Source: Sympetrum striolatum (Eukaryota > Arthropoda > Insecta > Odonata > Libellulidae). From it: a stretch of 64,000 nt of DNA. Location: the NCBI GenBank assembly GCA_947579665.1, contig OX388347.1, positions 37,270,943 through 37,334,942 on the forward strand. The letters run 5' to 3'. The translations under genes were made by a program, and so were the position numbers. The notes under the pieces were generated by a model that was not told where the DNA came from, ran no database searches, and saw nothing but the letters and a program-made list of their open reading frames with translations. Every line of letters starts with the position of its first letter. The stretch's first letter is position 1. Below, piece after piece: positions 22,701 through 35,669 of this stretch.

Positions 22701-25440
22701 ATATAATAATAATAAAAACGATAATAATATCAATCACAACGAGGGAATCATTCAAAAAATAATATCAATCACACATGAGTGGTCTGAAAAATTTCGAACC
22801 AGCAAAGATTTTCAGACTACCCATGTAGTTATCTCTGTATCAGGTATTTTATGATACGATCGTTTCTCTGTTTCTCTCGCCAAGAAAAACTGTATCATTA
22901 CCGCCAAATTTATTTGGATTTGTAAACTCAACTGCTGGAAAGATTCAATATTCCATTAACGCATTAGTTTTCAATACAACCGAGTTTTCAAAATCGTATA
23001 ATAAGCTCATTACTTTTTCTGAAAAAAAAGATGCTCTACTCAGCACCCTCTCTCTTCACTCAGTGAAAAACCAAATTATTTCATAGCATAAAGCAGAGGG
23101 AACCCAACCATCGATTTTCATAAACAAAATTAACACGCGACCTACGTCCGAGTGACATCGTTACTCCGAGAAACGCTAAGCGAAAAAAAACCGCCCCAGC
23201 AAAAACAAAAGCACCGCGTCTCGCGGGAAGGATGAAACGACCTGATGGTCGAGCTGGACCATTAATATCCCGCCGCAACCTCCATTTTCCGCACTCGGAA
23301 ACACAAAAAAATCCCACACGCACACAATCGAATTGGCCTCGGGAAACGGTGAGGCAAAAGGGTAAAGATCGCGATTGCACTTCAAAGGATGACTCCGCGG
23401 AAATATAAGAGGAAATAAATGGTGCGAGGCAAATGGTACCAACTCTCTTATGTAAGAACGGTCTCCATGTGTTAGGTACAATTGTCTGACCATTAAAGCG
23501 GACCCGACGCACGATTTAGAGACGAACGAGATTGTATCCCTTCGACATGACGTCGCTTGATTAATATTGATACGTTAAGGCAGACGTTTATATAGTCTAT
23601 CTCAGCTCTTTCGGACTGCATAAAAATATGCATACATTTTAGCGTTCTTCTACGTACTAGGATAGCCCAGCTTTTAGATCGAGGGCACCTTACGGTTACA
23701 AACTGGGTCGCCATCGTATTCAATCGTACATGAAATTGATTTTTCTGACAGCTAAAAGAATACTTTTGCGATGAATTGATTGTTGATATGCTTGTACGAA
23801 TTTCAACCATCAGGGTAAATGTTCTTTGGCCTCTGATCCAATACCTTATTGATGATATTTTTCCGTAAAACACTGATACTATTTTCAGTTTTTAATAATT
23901 AATTAAATTTATAATTTTAATTAATGTAACTAAATATTAAGTAGATAATAAGATAACGTTAATTTATTACGTTTTTTCAGTAATATCTGTATATGATTAA
24001 TTCATTACCAACGAAGTAATGCTTACGAATTTTTATTAATGTTTGAGATAAATTACTTTTATAAGTCGCAACGTTACGAGAACGAACCATACCAAATGCC
24101 AAAGTTTTAATTTTTGCCCTGTTTTCCTCCCGAAGTGATAGTATTTCCTTAATATTAAAAAAAAGAAAATAATGATTGCGTTGCATTAAAGAAATAATAC
24201 AGAACTGAAGACGATATTTTGTCGCTTGGGTCGCTTTGTGACAAATAACAAATTTTCAATGCAATGAGATTCTTTTGGCAGAGTATATACTTGTCGGAAA
24301 ATGAGGGGCTTGCATGCCTTTACGATCATAGGTAAAACATGAATAAAAATTAAAATTTTCGCATAAAAAATTCAGATTGATAGATGCTTATTCACTGTTA
24401 ATATTCAATATTTTAATGATATAAATCCCTCAGAAATATTTATGCAAGTATTCATAGGATAGATTGCGGGTAGTGACGGAAAATTCCTCCTAGAATGCAT
24501 CGATATCATTGAAATTTAAAAAGGTGTTTATAATTATTTTCAACAATAGTCGGCTAAATGAAAATAGTATCGATATCGTAGCCAGTGATTTATGTAAATC
24601 TGACAGTAATATAATAAGCTATTATTTAACGGTGCGCATTTGTATCAATAATTATTTATAAATAATAAATAATTTAAAAATAATTATATAAAAAAATAAA
24701 ACGAGATTTTTCAAATATCTTTTCTTATTATAATGCAGTTAATATATGTGCATTCGTAAAAATAAAGGAAAATTAGCGATGAATAATTTTCTAAGATTGA
24801 GGAGAACTACTATATATTTTCAGTTGACACGTATTTCCATTACTTTGATTCCATTCCATTGATTTATGGATTTCAGTGACACGGTCATCTCACAAAATAA
24901 ATCTTCCGTCACAGTGAATTTTTATTTACTGATACATAGGAGTTTATTTGGCCTTAAAAATTCTTATCGGAGTAAATTAGTTCTTAAACTTGACCCGAAA
25001 CACTTAGGCCGAGTTCATCTTGACGCAATAAATCGAGACATTCATTCAGAGGAACTGATTAAAAATAGTAAAGAAATTTTAAAATTTGGACAATCAGTGC
25101 AAAACTTGTAGATTGTTTAGAGGATACAAAATGCTTCTAGAAGTTATCTAATGGAATAAAGAGTGCTTTCTCTTTGAAAATTCTATGTGAAATTCGTAAC
25201 TATATTCTTGTCTGTTTATAACAATATCAAATTAGAGACGACCCTTAAAATCCTCAGCTGGGGAGTGTGTCTGGGAGTGATCTACTGATTATCTTACACC
25301 CCAAAAATATCACCATGCTGAGAGTAGTTAAACTTGGCAATACGTTTCCTGAATAGCTCCATTCCACTCATGTAAAAACAGCTGCAATCAGTTTCTTTAA
25401 GGAAGTATTTAAATTTAGGCTTAGAGATACATGCAGTCAA
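19731..25440. other. no gene recognised; CpG-richer patches at ~21.2 and 23.1-23.9 kb
   Basis: Long AT-rich stretches contain GC-richer patches at about 21130-21450, 21840-22250 and 23080-23870. The minus frame 23081-23512 (143 aa) and its overlapping frame 23176-23493 are basic and low-information. The plus frame 21968-22267 is also unrecognised. Short AAT runs and a repeated AATAATATCAATCACA word occur at about 22690-22780. Confidence 0.45.
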
Positions 25441-25460
25441 CATAGTCATCTAGATCATAG

Positions 25461-25697
25461 CTTCCCAAACCTTTTTTCATGAAGACCCCTTTCAATATTC
25501 CGTGGATCCCTTAACCTGCATAATATTGAATTTTCTTGTTAAAAAGCCATATCTGGTGTTTATATGGTTATATTATCTTTTAAAATAGAAAATTTGGCTT
25601 CCAAAACTCTAAAACACTTTAAAAAATTTCAAAAATTATGGAACCCCTTGGTAATTAGTATGAACCCCCAGGGATTAATATGGACCACTTTGGGAAC
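25461..25697. mobile_element. hAT-type nonautonomous element (MITE-like)
   Basis: The left end reads CTTCCCAAACCTTTTTTCAT then GAAGACCCCTTT. The right end, inverted, reads GTTCCCAAAGTGGTCCA and then carries CCCTGGGGGTTC. This CCCAAAC...GACCCCTTT layout is that of short hAT-Charlie derivatives. No clean 8-bp duplication was found, so it is an old copy and the exact ends are approximate. Confidence 0.5.
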
Positions 25698-25699
25698 AT

Positions 25700-27060
25700 A
25701 TGATCTTGATCAAAGTTGGGAAAAATGCGGCCTTTTGGTAAGTCACATTTTTACATCATGAAATTAGATATTAAGAAGATAATTAGAAAACGTAAGGATT
25801 GAATTCCTTTAGTAGACAAAACACTGAAAGCACCAGAAGAAAAGAAATACCTTACTAATTTTCTAAATTGAAGAACTAATTTTACTAAATTTATTTCAAA
25901 TCTAAAAAATTCCATATTTTCGTATTGAGCTCGCGAGGAAGCAAGAAAGTATAACGAATCTCGGAGCGCAAGCACGTGTCTGGCAGAGTCATTTTCGGTG
26001 GGTGGCGAAGGGAAACCCAACGTAATACATTTCACGATCTCTTTTTTCTTCCATTTCCCTCCGAAGGATGAGCGATGGGGTTAAGGTTCGTTTTGTTTGT
26101 TTATTGGCGTGAAGGTACCGGCTAAAGGTTAATTCGGAGGGAGTAAAAGCGAGTAAATCATGGCGGCGGCCGCATGTGAGTGCGTGTGTGCATTGCGGAA
26201 GGAGGATGAGTAAGCACGGCGTGCGTGTGTTCCTTCCGGAGATCGATTGCTCCGATCCGACCCCACTCTTCCTCCAGGGCGATTCGCCCCCTACCACGAT
26301 GTTCTAACCCCATCTTCCTCTCGCCTTAGAACACATAAATCTACCCTCGAAATATTTGCCCCCTCCCTCGAGCATCGGCGAAAATTAAAGCACCCCTCCG
26401 TGCTGAAATAATATCAATTATGACGCCCAGGAAGACGCGATTTATTGATGATGGAGGTTGACCCGAAATTCCGAGATATTCGAGAGAAATATGCGACTCT
26501 AATGGTGTCGTATAAATATCAAAGGGCGTGGGCGTTATTCTGCTAAATGAAATCGGCGAGATATTGCTGCTATCCAGAGAAGCGGTACCCAGCCACTGTT
26601 ACCTGAAGTGTAAAGGCACATGAAATAATTTGTTCTATCAATATCAACAGGTGTAACCTCGTGGCAGGCCATAACGCAGCTAATAATAATTGAACATTAT
26701 GATACATACGTGAGATTTTTTATGTTAACCAAGCTCATCAGAGTACTAATCAAGTCGGATGATGCTAATAAGATAATGAAGCCAGTCGTCTGATAAATAT
26801 TGTGCATGAAGTAAAATAACTCTTCATAAACTTAAATATAGGTAATATATATTAAATGAACGAACGTAATATCTTTTCATATTTTTTGAAAGTAGGGAAT
26901 AGTAGTTCCCTATTTCAGGGAATAAAATATGCATTATGAATTAAAATGCAGTCAGTGACATTCAATTCGATTCTGTTCCTGACAAATGATTTAATGAAAG
27001 AACATTAAAAGACTGATTAGAATTTGATGCAAGTAAATATTTAGCCAAATTATGAAGAAC
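25700..27060. other. no gene recognised; CpG-rich patch 25920-26590
   Basis: The GC-rich patch includes purine/pyrimidine-biased sequence and two overlapping minus-strand frames (25751-26035 and 25989-26297) with no recognised domain. Confidence 0.45.
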
Positions 27061-27065
27061 AATTT

Positions 27066-27096
27066 GTACTTTTTCCACATACTGTGGAAAAAGTAC
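27066..27096. repeat. perfect 14-bp hairpin
   Basis: The arms GTACTTTTTCCACA and TGTGGAAAAAGTAC are separated by 3 bases (27080-27082). Confidence 0.85.
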
Positions 27097-28010
27097 ATGA
27101 CATATTTCCACAAGACATCGCCAGAGACGGTGACTTTTATTTTGCGAAATGTTGAGAAATCCACTTACATCTTTAAACCAAGCTTATCCATTCATGTTTC
27201 ATTACTTTATTGTGTAGTGCAACAGGTATGCAATATAGTTAGAATAGCGTATAACCACAGTGAGTATAGACTATAATTACCGTAAAATAATAATATTCAC
27301 ATACTGCATATTTATCGAGTGTTTGGCGACTTGACATGTTCATATATCTTCACAAACAGCAAGAGGGAAAAGCAGAATAATTTTATTGAAAAAATATTCA
27401 ATAAATTATTTATCGAAATATATTGTACATCTTATAAAATATATCAACAGGGATGAAGGAGAATATTGCGATATTTTCAACAAATTGCAGTAGGTTAAGT
27501 TTATCTCATTGTATTAGTAGTTATTATTCCGCATGGTTAGAGCGGTCGCATTGATGGAGGAGGAAGAATTTGTTGTCAATACTCCTATTTCTACACCATA
27601 TTTGATTTTAGATGACTTTTAAGTAGTTCACCTGCTTCATTGGGAAAGAAATCAATTTGTCATAAAAGTGCATTTTTCGTTTGAAAATATTCTGAAGGGC
27701 CCTTTACAAAAGTTTGGAAGAGAGCGTTAATGCTTAGAGCGAATCAAGACCTTGAGTGTGGAAGCGAGCAAAGTATTTGAATCTTTCCTTTTGCTATCAA
27801 CAGCAGATTATGGTTCATTTAGTCATGATGATGAAGTATCTCAAAATTTATTGCATTATTGCAAACTACATCTGATACAAAAGACCGGCTTCAGCCTGAT
27901 CTCTCACGCGGATCATTTCTCTCCTCTGATTGAAGAAATGAACATGGCATTCCCATCCGGGACAAATGTCATACATTTCGTGGGACGCGAAGCAAAGATT
28001 TCCATCCATT
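27097..28010. other. no gene recognised
   Basis: The plus frame 27752-28012 (86 aa) has plausible composition but no recognisable motif, and it ends just inside the MITE-like element that follows. Confidence 0.4.
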
Positions 28011-28149
28011 AAGGCCGCCATATACAAGGAAATACGAGATTTACTAAATACTTGAAATATTTCCCAAAATGGCGGATCCTGGCTTCCTGATTGGCTGAAA
28101 TTAGAACATGTTCTACTCTTGAAATATTTCTTCGTGTATGGCGACCTTT
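28011..28149. mobile_element. short MITE-like element with ~24-bp inverted ends
   Basis: The left end AAGGCCGCCATATACAAGG (from 28011) is matched, inverted, by AAAGGTCGCCATACACGAAG (from 28149 back). The inner word CTTGAAATATTTC occurs near both ends. The length is ~139 bp with no coding capacity. Flanking TTA on each side may be a target duplication, but this is not certain. Confidence 0.55.
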
Positions 28150-30790
28150 AGGAAGTGTTACTAAGTCTTGAGAGGATATATACATAGTAAAAAAATTGGA
28201 GGGAGATGCCAAACGAACTATAAATGTGTTATTATTTTGCTGTGTTAAAAAATCCAAAATAAAGACTTTTATAGGAAATCTGAAGCAACACAGGAATACT
28301 ATCTATGTAAAAAATATGTAACCACGGCTTCATGGTACGTTATTGTAATTCCTCATTAAGGATGAAAGATTTGAGAATTTAATTTCCTTATTCCTTTATT
28401 AACGTATTTAAACCTATGTTTATGTTGCAAAATAAATAATTGCTCTTGGTTATAGGCATGTTTATTGAACTTATTAAATACTGTGTATTACTGTCGTTAT
28501 AGATCATTGGCACATAAAAGATTCTGTCAATATGAGCAAAATGGTTACGTTACATATTTTAAATCACAAGAAAGTTGAAAAACTGCGGCTAGAGAAAATG
28601 TTTTGCTAAATCTAGTCTCTGAGAATTATGTTCCGAAAAGAGTTCTGTAGGAGAAACTATAATTTCCCTATCCTTCCTCGTAAAAGTTTGGTACTAAACG
28701 GAGAGGACAAGCCCATGACCAATATATTTTCCCGTTCTTGCTTCTGGTATAGCCTGAAATATCATTCAGCAAATTTATGATCGAAAAACATGGAAGTGTT
28801 AGATATAAATTTTTTGCACCGATTATAGGAGTCGAAATAGCTGAGAAACGGGCTGGCTACGGTATGCCGAGAAAAATCTCTTCCTGTAAATATTTCTTTT
28901 TCGGTGCTTTTGAACTTAAGTTTTCAGCCGTCGATTCGCTAATTCTAAATGTTTTCCATCATAACATTCAAGGTAACCGAATCGAACTGTGTTACATGCT
29001 GAGACCACGCTCATAAAATGTTTGTGAGATTAAACATCGCCAAACTCAAGTTTTGCTAAAAGCGATGAGAAATTTCTGACAATGAGACAACTTTTTGTCT
29101 ACATATTGCCGCGGCGGGAAAAATTCAACGAATCGGTTGGTATCGAAACATTGGTGTACCAGAAAGCGATAAATTTCAGAAAAAGTTTCCCAGCTATAAA
29201 TCTTATACCTAGAATATTCGTCCCAAATGTTTTATTTTCTAAGCAAAAATTAACTTTTTGTCTTCCTTTGTATGTAAATTTATATAAGCATTGAATGTTG
29301 CTATTTCTACACCTGTGTTTTTCATCAATGATTCTATATTTAAATTAAATAAGTAGCAATTTCAAAAATGCCGGTAAAAAGACATTTGGAATCTCCTGCT
29401 TGGTAGTCAGACCGCGGAAGTATGCCACTTAGTTAGAAATCTCTATTGTTTACTATTCACAGAAGCCTATTTTCTGGAGTACAGGAGTATTTTACTTTTA
29501 CTAGATAACACTTTTCGAAGTCTTTTTTCAATTCCGCTGTTCATTAGTTGCATTCAGCTAGTTGAACTTTACTCATAAAATAATGCAACATTTATTTTTA
29601 TAGTCAGTTAATAATTGATTGAAAACATTTCACCAAAGAAACAGAGAATTCCCAACAGGAGAAATATCACAAATGAGGTAGCGGTAAAAACCCTTAGAAA
29701 ATCGAAAGAAATCATGGCCCATACAGAAAAAACTACTGAGTAAACAGAACCGGTTCTTTTAGGATCCAGTTTTTTGAATGTAGAATTTTCTCACCCTAAG
29801 GTATAATTTTCTTTGATTTATATTTTTGGTCTTTCGAAATCATAGGCATGCCAATACATACATATGCATGCATTCGTATGTATGCTCACATGCATCTTGT
29901 CTTATAAATGTAGTCCTTTTAATTGTATGTTTTCTTCGTTTTTCTTTGACTTTTTTACGTCTACCGTCCTCTGATTTTTATTGTCAGGGCATTTTTTTTA
30001 GCTCATATTACTCTGGGGTTTGTATTTACATATCCCCGATTAGCTTGGAAGAGTTCGCCGAGCAGTAATGGCGTCTTTTGCGGAGAAAACTAATATTGAT
30101 GGTGACCTTTTGGAAAAACCATATTAATTTATACTTCGAAGGATATAAACAGTCATAAAATAGGCAAATAAAGTATTGAACGACACGAAAGGATCCTTTT
30201 TAGCATATTTTAGTATAATAGCCGTGAAATTATGGGAATGGAAAACTTACAGAAAAGATAGTCAAAAATAAGAATAAAAAGAAAAAAATAATAAAGTAAG
30301 TAAAAGTTGTGAATACATAGTTACCCTTTGCCCCTTTCGATAGTGCTCAAGAAAGTGCGTACCTTGAATCTGCAATTTTATAAGAAAGATTAAGTTTCGG
30401 AAATGGATACGTGAAATTTGGAGAGCAGTAAAACTCGAGATATGCCCAAGCACAAGTACATTACACGTGCATTTAAACTTTCTTTAACGTTTTGCAAGGA
30501 ATTCCTGCCGTAATGGCAGTGTAAAATGGGTCTTTATTGTACCTCAACTCATTATTTCTCATTTTCTAAAAAATTTAAAGCTCTAGCGAACAACTATGAG
30601 ATGAGATCGGAGCGTCGAGCGCTTCGTTTTTTGAAAAACCGACCGTTATTATTTCAAACGACGATTTGCTCCCGCCTTATCTTTTACGAACATTAAATCT
30701 TCCTCAGAGGCCATTATAACCCGAACTCAACTTCTCTTCCCATACGTGCCAAACTACGCACCTCCATTTATGCCCGACGCATATGCGCTC
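28150..30790. other. no gene recognised
   Basis: AT-rich with short frames (28777-29016, 29082-29294, 29826-30068) that show no domains. Confidence 0.45.
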
Positions 30791-30801
30791 TCCATCGATC
30801 G

Positions 30802-30885
30802 AAAAAAGTCCCTTGCCCCGGGACTCGAACCCGCAGAGTATCAGTCCGAGAGATGCAGCAAATTAGTAGGAGCGCAGGGTACGTA
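30802..30885 (-). other. tRNA-like/SINE-head fragment with B box
   Basis: On the minus strand GCGGGTTCGAGTCCCG (B box at 30821-30831) is followed by a T6 run (30802-30807), resembling a Pol III B box and terminator. The T stem has a mismatch and no acceptor pairing is found, so it is a pseudo-tRNA or SINE head. Confidence 0.4.
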
Positions 30886-30889
30886 AAGG

Positions 30890-31840
30890 AATTTCCCTCC
30901 GTATAAAAGACAGAATTAGTGAAAAAAGAAGGAAGGGAATGGGAAGAAAGGGACAAAATGCATCCCAGCACGTGTGCGCAATCACGGAAAAAAGAAAGGC
31001 AAAAGGAATGAGGAGGAGAGAAAGGCAGACGAAAGGTTATTTCGGTGAAGGCGAAAGCATCACCGTAATAAAGAACTCTGTTTTAATTCCCCATATCCGA
31101 GGAGAGGATGGAAAAAAAGACGAGGGCCCATTCCTGAAATCATATGCCTCGCCATGGACTTTCAGGTCATTTCAGGAGTCCCCTCATTTTGTGAGGGAGA
31201 AAAAATAAAGGAGTGGAACGGTATGATGGTTAGCGGAGGATGGTTACGAGTTGTTTTGAGGCTTCATTCCTTCCATTCCTTTCCTCGTCCACCCACCAGG
31301 TTCATTCCTACGCTAAGAATCCATCGCATAATGATAGGGACGCGATATTTTTCGAGGGGAAATACCTCTCCGCGTGTAATCGTTATTTAGGCTGGTTCGC
31401 GGGATAGGAGAGTACACGAATGAGTGGGGATAGGAAATCAGAATGTTGAGCAAATCTCGAAAACACTCTTTTCGCCATTTACCGAAATTTTATTTGTTTC
31501 CTGTAGGACGCCGGACGTAAGGGAACTCGCGAGTGAGATGTAGGATTCTTTCTGAGAATTGCGTTTCCTTTCCCAGACTCACCCCAATCCCCCCTCTGAG
31601 ATTCCAATCCCTCTGTTTTCGAGTGGTCGATTGACGGTTTCGACTCTAATTGGAACTCAATTTCGTCCATCCGCAATGGTGCAGTTTATCGATTTGTGGG
31701 TTTTCTTCCTCTCATTCGAATCCCATATAGCGGATCTGAAATTATTGCCCGAGCGACCTCGGTGGTCAAATACCAGAAAAAGAGCTACGAGGAGAGGTTG
31801 CGTATTTAGATAACGAAAGAAAAAACATAAACGGCTTCGA
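30890..31840. other. GC/CpG-richer segment without a recognisable gene
   Basis: Several overlapping frames (30939-31208, 31154-31390, 31559-31813 plus; 31479-31676 minus) are basic and low-information. No motif supports coding. Confidence 0.45.
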
Positions 31841-32094
31841 TAAATGATACTAAGTAAGTTAAAAACGAGGAAAATAATTTCTCATTCCCATCTTTCTTTA
31901 TTATTATATTTTTTAATACTGGTACTTATACAAAAATTGTAATTGAATACTTCCTCTGATAATTAAATAATTCCAAATTAAATGCGTTCATCCCATTCAT
32001 GTCTTTAAGAAATAGGACTTATTGGCAATAAAAAGTATTCTAGTAGAAAGTCATCAGTAAGTTATTAAATGGGGAGAGAAAAATTCTGTTCAGA

Positions 32095-32295
32095 TATGGC
32101 TGCAAGACGTGGACCCTACGTAAGAAAGAGAGAAATAGAACTCAGGCGTTCAAACTGTGGGTTTGGAGAAGAATATTAAACATCAAGTGGATGGACAAAG
32201 CTAGGAATGAAGAGGTACTGAGGAGGACAAATGAAAAAAGGAGATTGATTGATTTGGTAATCCAAGGGAAGAAGAATTGGATATGGTGTAAATAG
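32095..32295 (+). pseudogene. LINE reverse transcriptase, C-terminal fragment
   Basis: A 66-codon frame reads YGCKTWTLRKKERNR, then FKLWVWRRILNIKWMDKAR, NEEVLRR and GKKNWIW before TAG at 32293-32295. This is the conserved region C-terminal to the RT domain of arthropod LINE endonuclease/RT proteins, usually YGCETWT ... FEMWVWRRMLKIPWTDHV ... NEEVLRR ... WIGH. Only this piece remains; the upstream sequence is out of frame. It is unrelated in position to the dead LINE at 15.6-16.3 kb but belongs to the same general class. Confidence 0.85.
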
Positions 32296-34860
32296 CGTAG
32301 AAACACAAATTTAAATTTTAAAAACGGAATTTATTCCTTAAGATTAATTTGTAAAGACAAAAGTATGTATACTATAAAAAGCATATATTATCGCATACGC
32401 GGCACATGAAGTGCGGCTTACATTTTATTTCTTTGCAATTACTGAAATGATTTTAACTCGGTTTTATTCCGGTTGTACTCAACTATTTAAGAAAAGGTAA
32501 CTTCCTCACTATCAACGATACTCAGAATTACTAGAAAAAATTTCAAAAGTGAGGCCTAGGCTAATCTCTTACCGAATATTCATATATTCTCTTACCTCGC
32601 AAGAAAATTATATACATTCTTTGGAAAAATGATACTCCAATCTCAATGCCTGTTTATGCATAGGATGATCTAGATTCGATCTTAAAATTCGGCTTTAAAC
32701 AGCCGATACATATAATACATGGAATAAATATCTGAAGCTATATTTCAAAACATACTCGGGCAAAAATTATTTTTACGTGATTTTTAATGTTAGCTGAAAT
32801 TTTAAAAGCTATAAATAAATTTTCTGCCGGGAAGAAAAATTTAATTTTTTTCAGGGAGAAGTCATTATTTATCATTAACAATCAAAATAAGTTCTACTTT
32901 CTAAAAAATTCTAATTAGTAGTAAATTTAGACATAGATAATAACCATATAAATTTTATGTTTATCAACTTAGCTTATATGGTTGTTCGATATGTTATCAC
33001 ACAAACAAAACAATTTTGCTTCATGGAACTGTGATAGTGAACATGGATAGTTTATTGATTAAATTCATTAGGACGAGGGAAATTCATAAAGGGAAAAATT
33101 ATTATTTCTATCAGCAAGGAAAGGGTTAAAGGTTCCTTGCACATAATTTCCCGGCCCCGTCAGACTACTTTCAAGTCTGTTTTTCCTTGGGATTAGTTCT
33201 AACAGCATGAAATTTTATTTTCCCTCGAAAAATCCCAAAGTGAAGAAATTTTAATTATCTACTGTGAAACTTACTTGATTAAGTTACACAATACTAATTC
33301 TCAAATAAAATCATTGATATTTTATTTACGTTTAAAGATGGGGGAAGATATCTCTCCGTCTGTTGCGTGTGACTAAGGAATAAGTTCGAGGAGAACCTTT
33401 CAAAAATTTATTGCATAATATAAGTTGGACTGTGGGAGGTGACAAAGTTCTTTATCGCCTGTTGCGAAAGCGGAGGCCTTGCATATCTCGGAGGCGGGAC
33501 AGGATTCGGAAGAGGATGCAGCGGAATGGATCGAGTCCAACTCGGCAAAGAAATCAACAAAATGAACCTTGGCTCAGTTGGAACACAGATATACCCTTCT
33601 CGGAAGTCGACATCAACGAACATTAAAAAACATCAAGGAACATTAAGTAATATTTCTATGCATTGTCAAGATATGGTTTATAATGAGAATTTTCTTCGCC
33701 CTAATTCTCTCGATGGCTAGGAATAGTCTATCTCTACCGTTTGAAGGTTGTTTTGAACCTCATTCCCTCTACTATAAGCTGTATAATGGTTTGGATATGA
33801 GGCGACTAGGCAAGATGAGGAGTAAGGTAGTTTGCCTTTGTTTTGCCCACCAAGGAAAAGTATTTACTTTCATATCAAAGATTCTTTGATAGCAACAATT
33901 GTACTTATTCCGCAATAAAAATAAACATTTTATCCGTTTTATTTTTCTTGTGGATTTTGTACAAGTATTGCTATTAAAGATTCTTCTGTTATGAAATTAT
34001 CTATATAAATACCAACTATCGCTCAATGATATTCATTATATTCCTTTAATTTACAACCACCGTCTGATATAGCAACAGTTAATTTTCGAAAACTTCCTGT
34101 GCCTCAAAATTTTTATTTTAATTTTAGTATTAAAAATCTTAAATGTGTTAAAATTCTCACAAGTCCATTAAAAATACTGCCGTTGGTTATTAAAATAGGA
34201 TGACTTCGCAAATGCCACGTTAATGAGGCGATTAAAATTATCAATATAGAGATCCTCCTTCTTGAAACATTATTTTCCCATGTGCATTGGTAGAATCCCG
34301 TTTAATAGAAGTTTTGAATCGAATCCATCAAGGTAAATATTGAATTAGCCACTATTTACACCAAAAGTAGGAAAATCCACTTGATAATCCATGGACCAGG
34401 AAATATCGATTACTTGTAAAATAATAATAATTAATCGTCTTATAATACAGATTCCAATTGCTATAAGATATGTGAGACATAAATGTACCTAAGTAAATAT
34501 TCAGTAATCTCTGCTATTAATTTCAGAAAAAATTCCGAGAGTCATAATCATTAAAAAATGAATAGGATCGACTTTGTTAACAATCAAGAAAATTGTCGAA
34601 AGTTTCAATACTAGGAAAATTTTCCGAAATTAATGATACATAGCAGTCATCAAATATTTAATTTTGTCCCATCCTCCAATAGTAGCAATTGTAATTTTAC
34701 AATTGTTACGATTGGAAATTTTGCTGAATTTGTACCATTATTTCATTAAACCATTCCAAATATTAGAGGAACAAAATATTTAACGGTGCCCAGGTAGCAA
34801 ATTCATGTTATATTATCATTCGCTCCATTTATGATTACGGTAAACTGTACAAGAAGAAGC
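32296..34860. other. no gene recognised; small CpG-rich patch 33340-33640
   Basis: In the patch, three frames overlap (33411-33626 and 33439-33720 plus; 33408-33623 minus). The 33439 frame contains a Gly-rich stretch (SGGLAYLGGGTGFGRG) but no recognised domain. Confidence 0.4.
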
Positions 34861-34871
34861 GACCGATTTAT

Positions 34872-35297
34872 TTAGACTTGAATTGACCGTCCGAAGAACC
34901 ATCCCTCATATCCAAGCCACTTGGCATCTCGGACACTAACCAGGATAACGTTTATCGTATGGGCGATGCAAAACGCAGTCTTTCCCGCGCAGTCAAATGC
35001 GGCCAAACGCCTATAGTACGTGCAGCGGACGGAGACATTGTCTATCCTCTTTTGGAGGTCGCAAGCTTCCTTGGGAAGCGTTCCAAAATGGGCGATAAAT
35101 TTCGCCCATATAGCACCCAAGATGGAATGCGAAGAATCCTCGTGACAAGTGAATCGTGATAGAGTGTCGTGGGAGGGATCGTGGAAAGTCTGGGACAAAC
35201 GGAAGCTCTGCATTGCGTCGTGCGGTTTTGAGGAGCGTGTTCGCAAAAAATAATGCCGTCTACCCAGAAGGTCCCACAAAGCGGAATATCGGATCAT
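34872..35297 (-). CDS. unrecognised 141-codon open frame in CpG-rich DNA
   Basis: The minus frame opens at ATG 35297 (MIRYSALWDLLGRRHYF) and ends in TAG at 34872. The composition is mixed and protein-like, with several Cys (CTYYRRLAAFDCAGKTAFC) and a hydrophobic stretch INVILVSV. There is no signal peptide and no domain I can name. The DNA is clearly richer in CpG than its surroundings. It could be an exon of an unknown gene, a retrocopy, or an unmethylated noncoding island that happens to be open. A shorter plus frame overlaps at 34959-35159. Confidence 0.25.
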   Translation of the reverse strand: MIRYSALWDLLGRRHYFLRTRSSKPHDAMQSFRLSQTFHDPSHDTLSRFTCHEDSSHSILGAIWAKFIAHFGTLPKEACDLQKRIDNVSVRCTYYRRLAAFDCAGKTAFCIAHTINVILVSVRDAKWLGYEGWFFGRSIQV

Positions 35298-35478
35298 GTT
35301 AATAAAGGGCTGAGGGAAAGAAAACGGGATGAAATACTACGGTGTCCTCGGGGTTGGAACACTCCAAGGAGATGTTCCACCAGATGATCATGAAACCACA
35401 TGGGAAAACTGTCCAAACGAGAGAGGCAATTGTTCATAAAATTTTTACAAATGACATCAATCATTACCACATAGTAGA

Positions 35479-35563
35479 AACTGAAAACTTTTATTCATTA
35501 TCACTCGGATCGCTGCGTTATATGGTGCCATTGCTCTAAATCATACATATTTTTACCGTTACT
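35479..35563. repeat. direct repeat, copy 1
   Basis: About 85 bp sharing AAACTTT.ATTCATTATCACTC and TCATA.....TTTT.. with 36042-36126. Confidence 0.75.
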
Positions 35564-35669
35564 TGAAAACTTTTAATGACAAAGTTGAAAGATATAACTT
35601 GTACAAACTCCACGAATAGTGTGGAATTTTCACAAGTTATATCTTTTTTCTTTGTCATAAAAGGTTTTT
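35564..35669. repeat. long imperfect hairpin (MITE-like)
   Basis: The left arm 35564-35601 and right arm 35632-35669 pair over ~37 bases with about four differences. The shared cores are AAAGATATAACTTGT and TGACAAAG. It follows immediately on direct-repeat copy 1, and copy 2 lacks it, which suggests insertion. Confidence 0.8.

Noticed and set aside
23081..23512. 143-codon minus-strand frame
   Set aside because: An overlapping second minus frame is also open (23176-23493). It is basic and low-information with no recognisable motif.
26885..26925. Short AGGGAATA/TTCCCT hairpin
   Set aside because: The arms are short and imperfect and within chance expectation for this composition.
30802..30885. 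A functional minus-strand tRNA
   Set aside because: The B box and T6 run look right, but the T stem has a mismatch and the acceptor arms do not pair.
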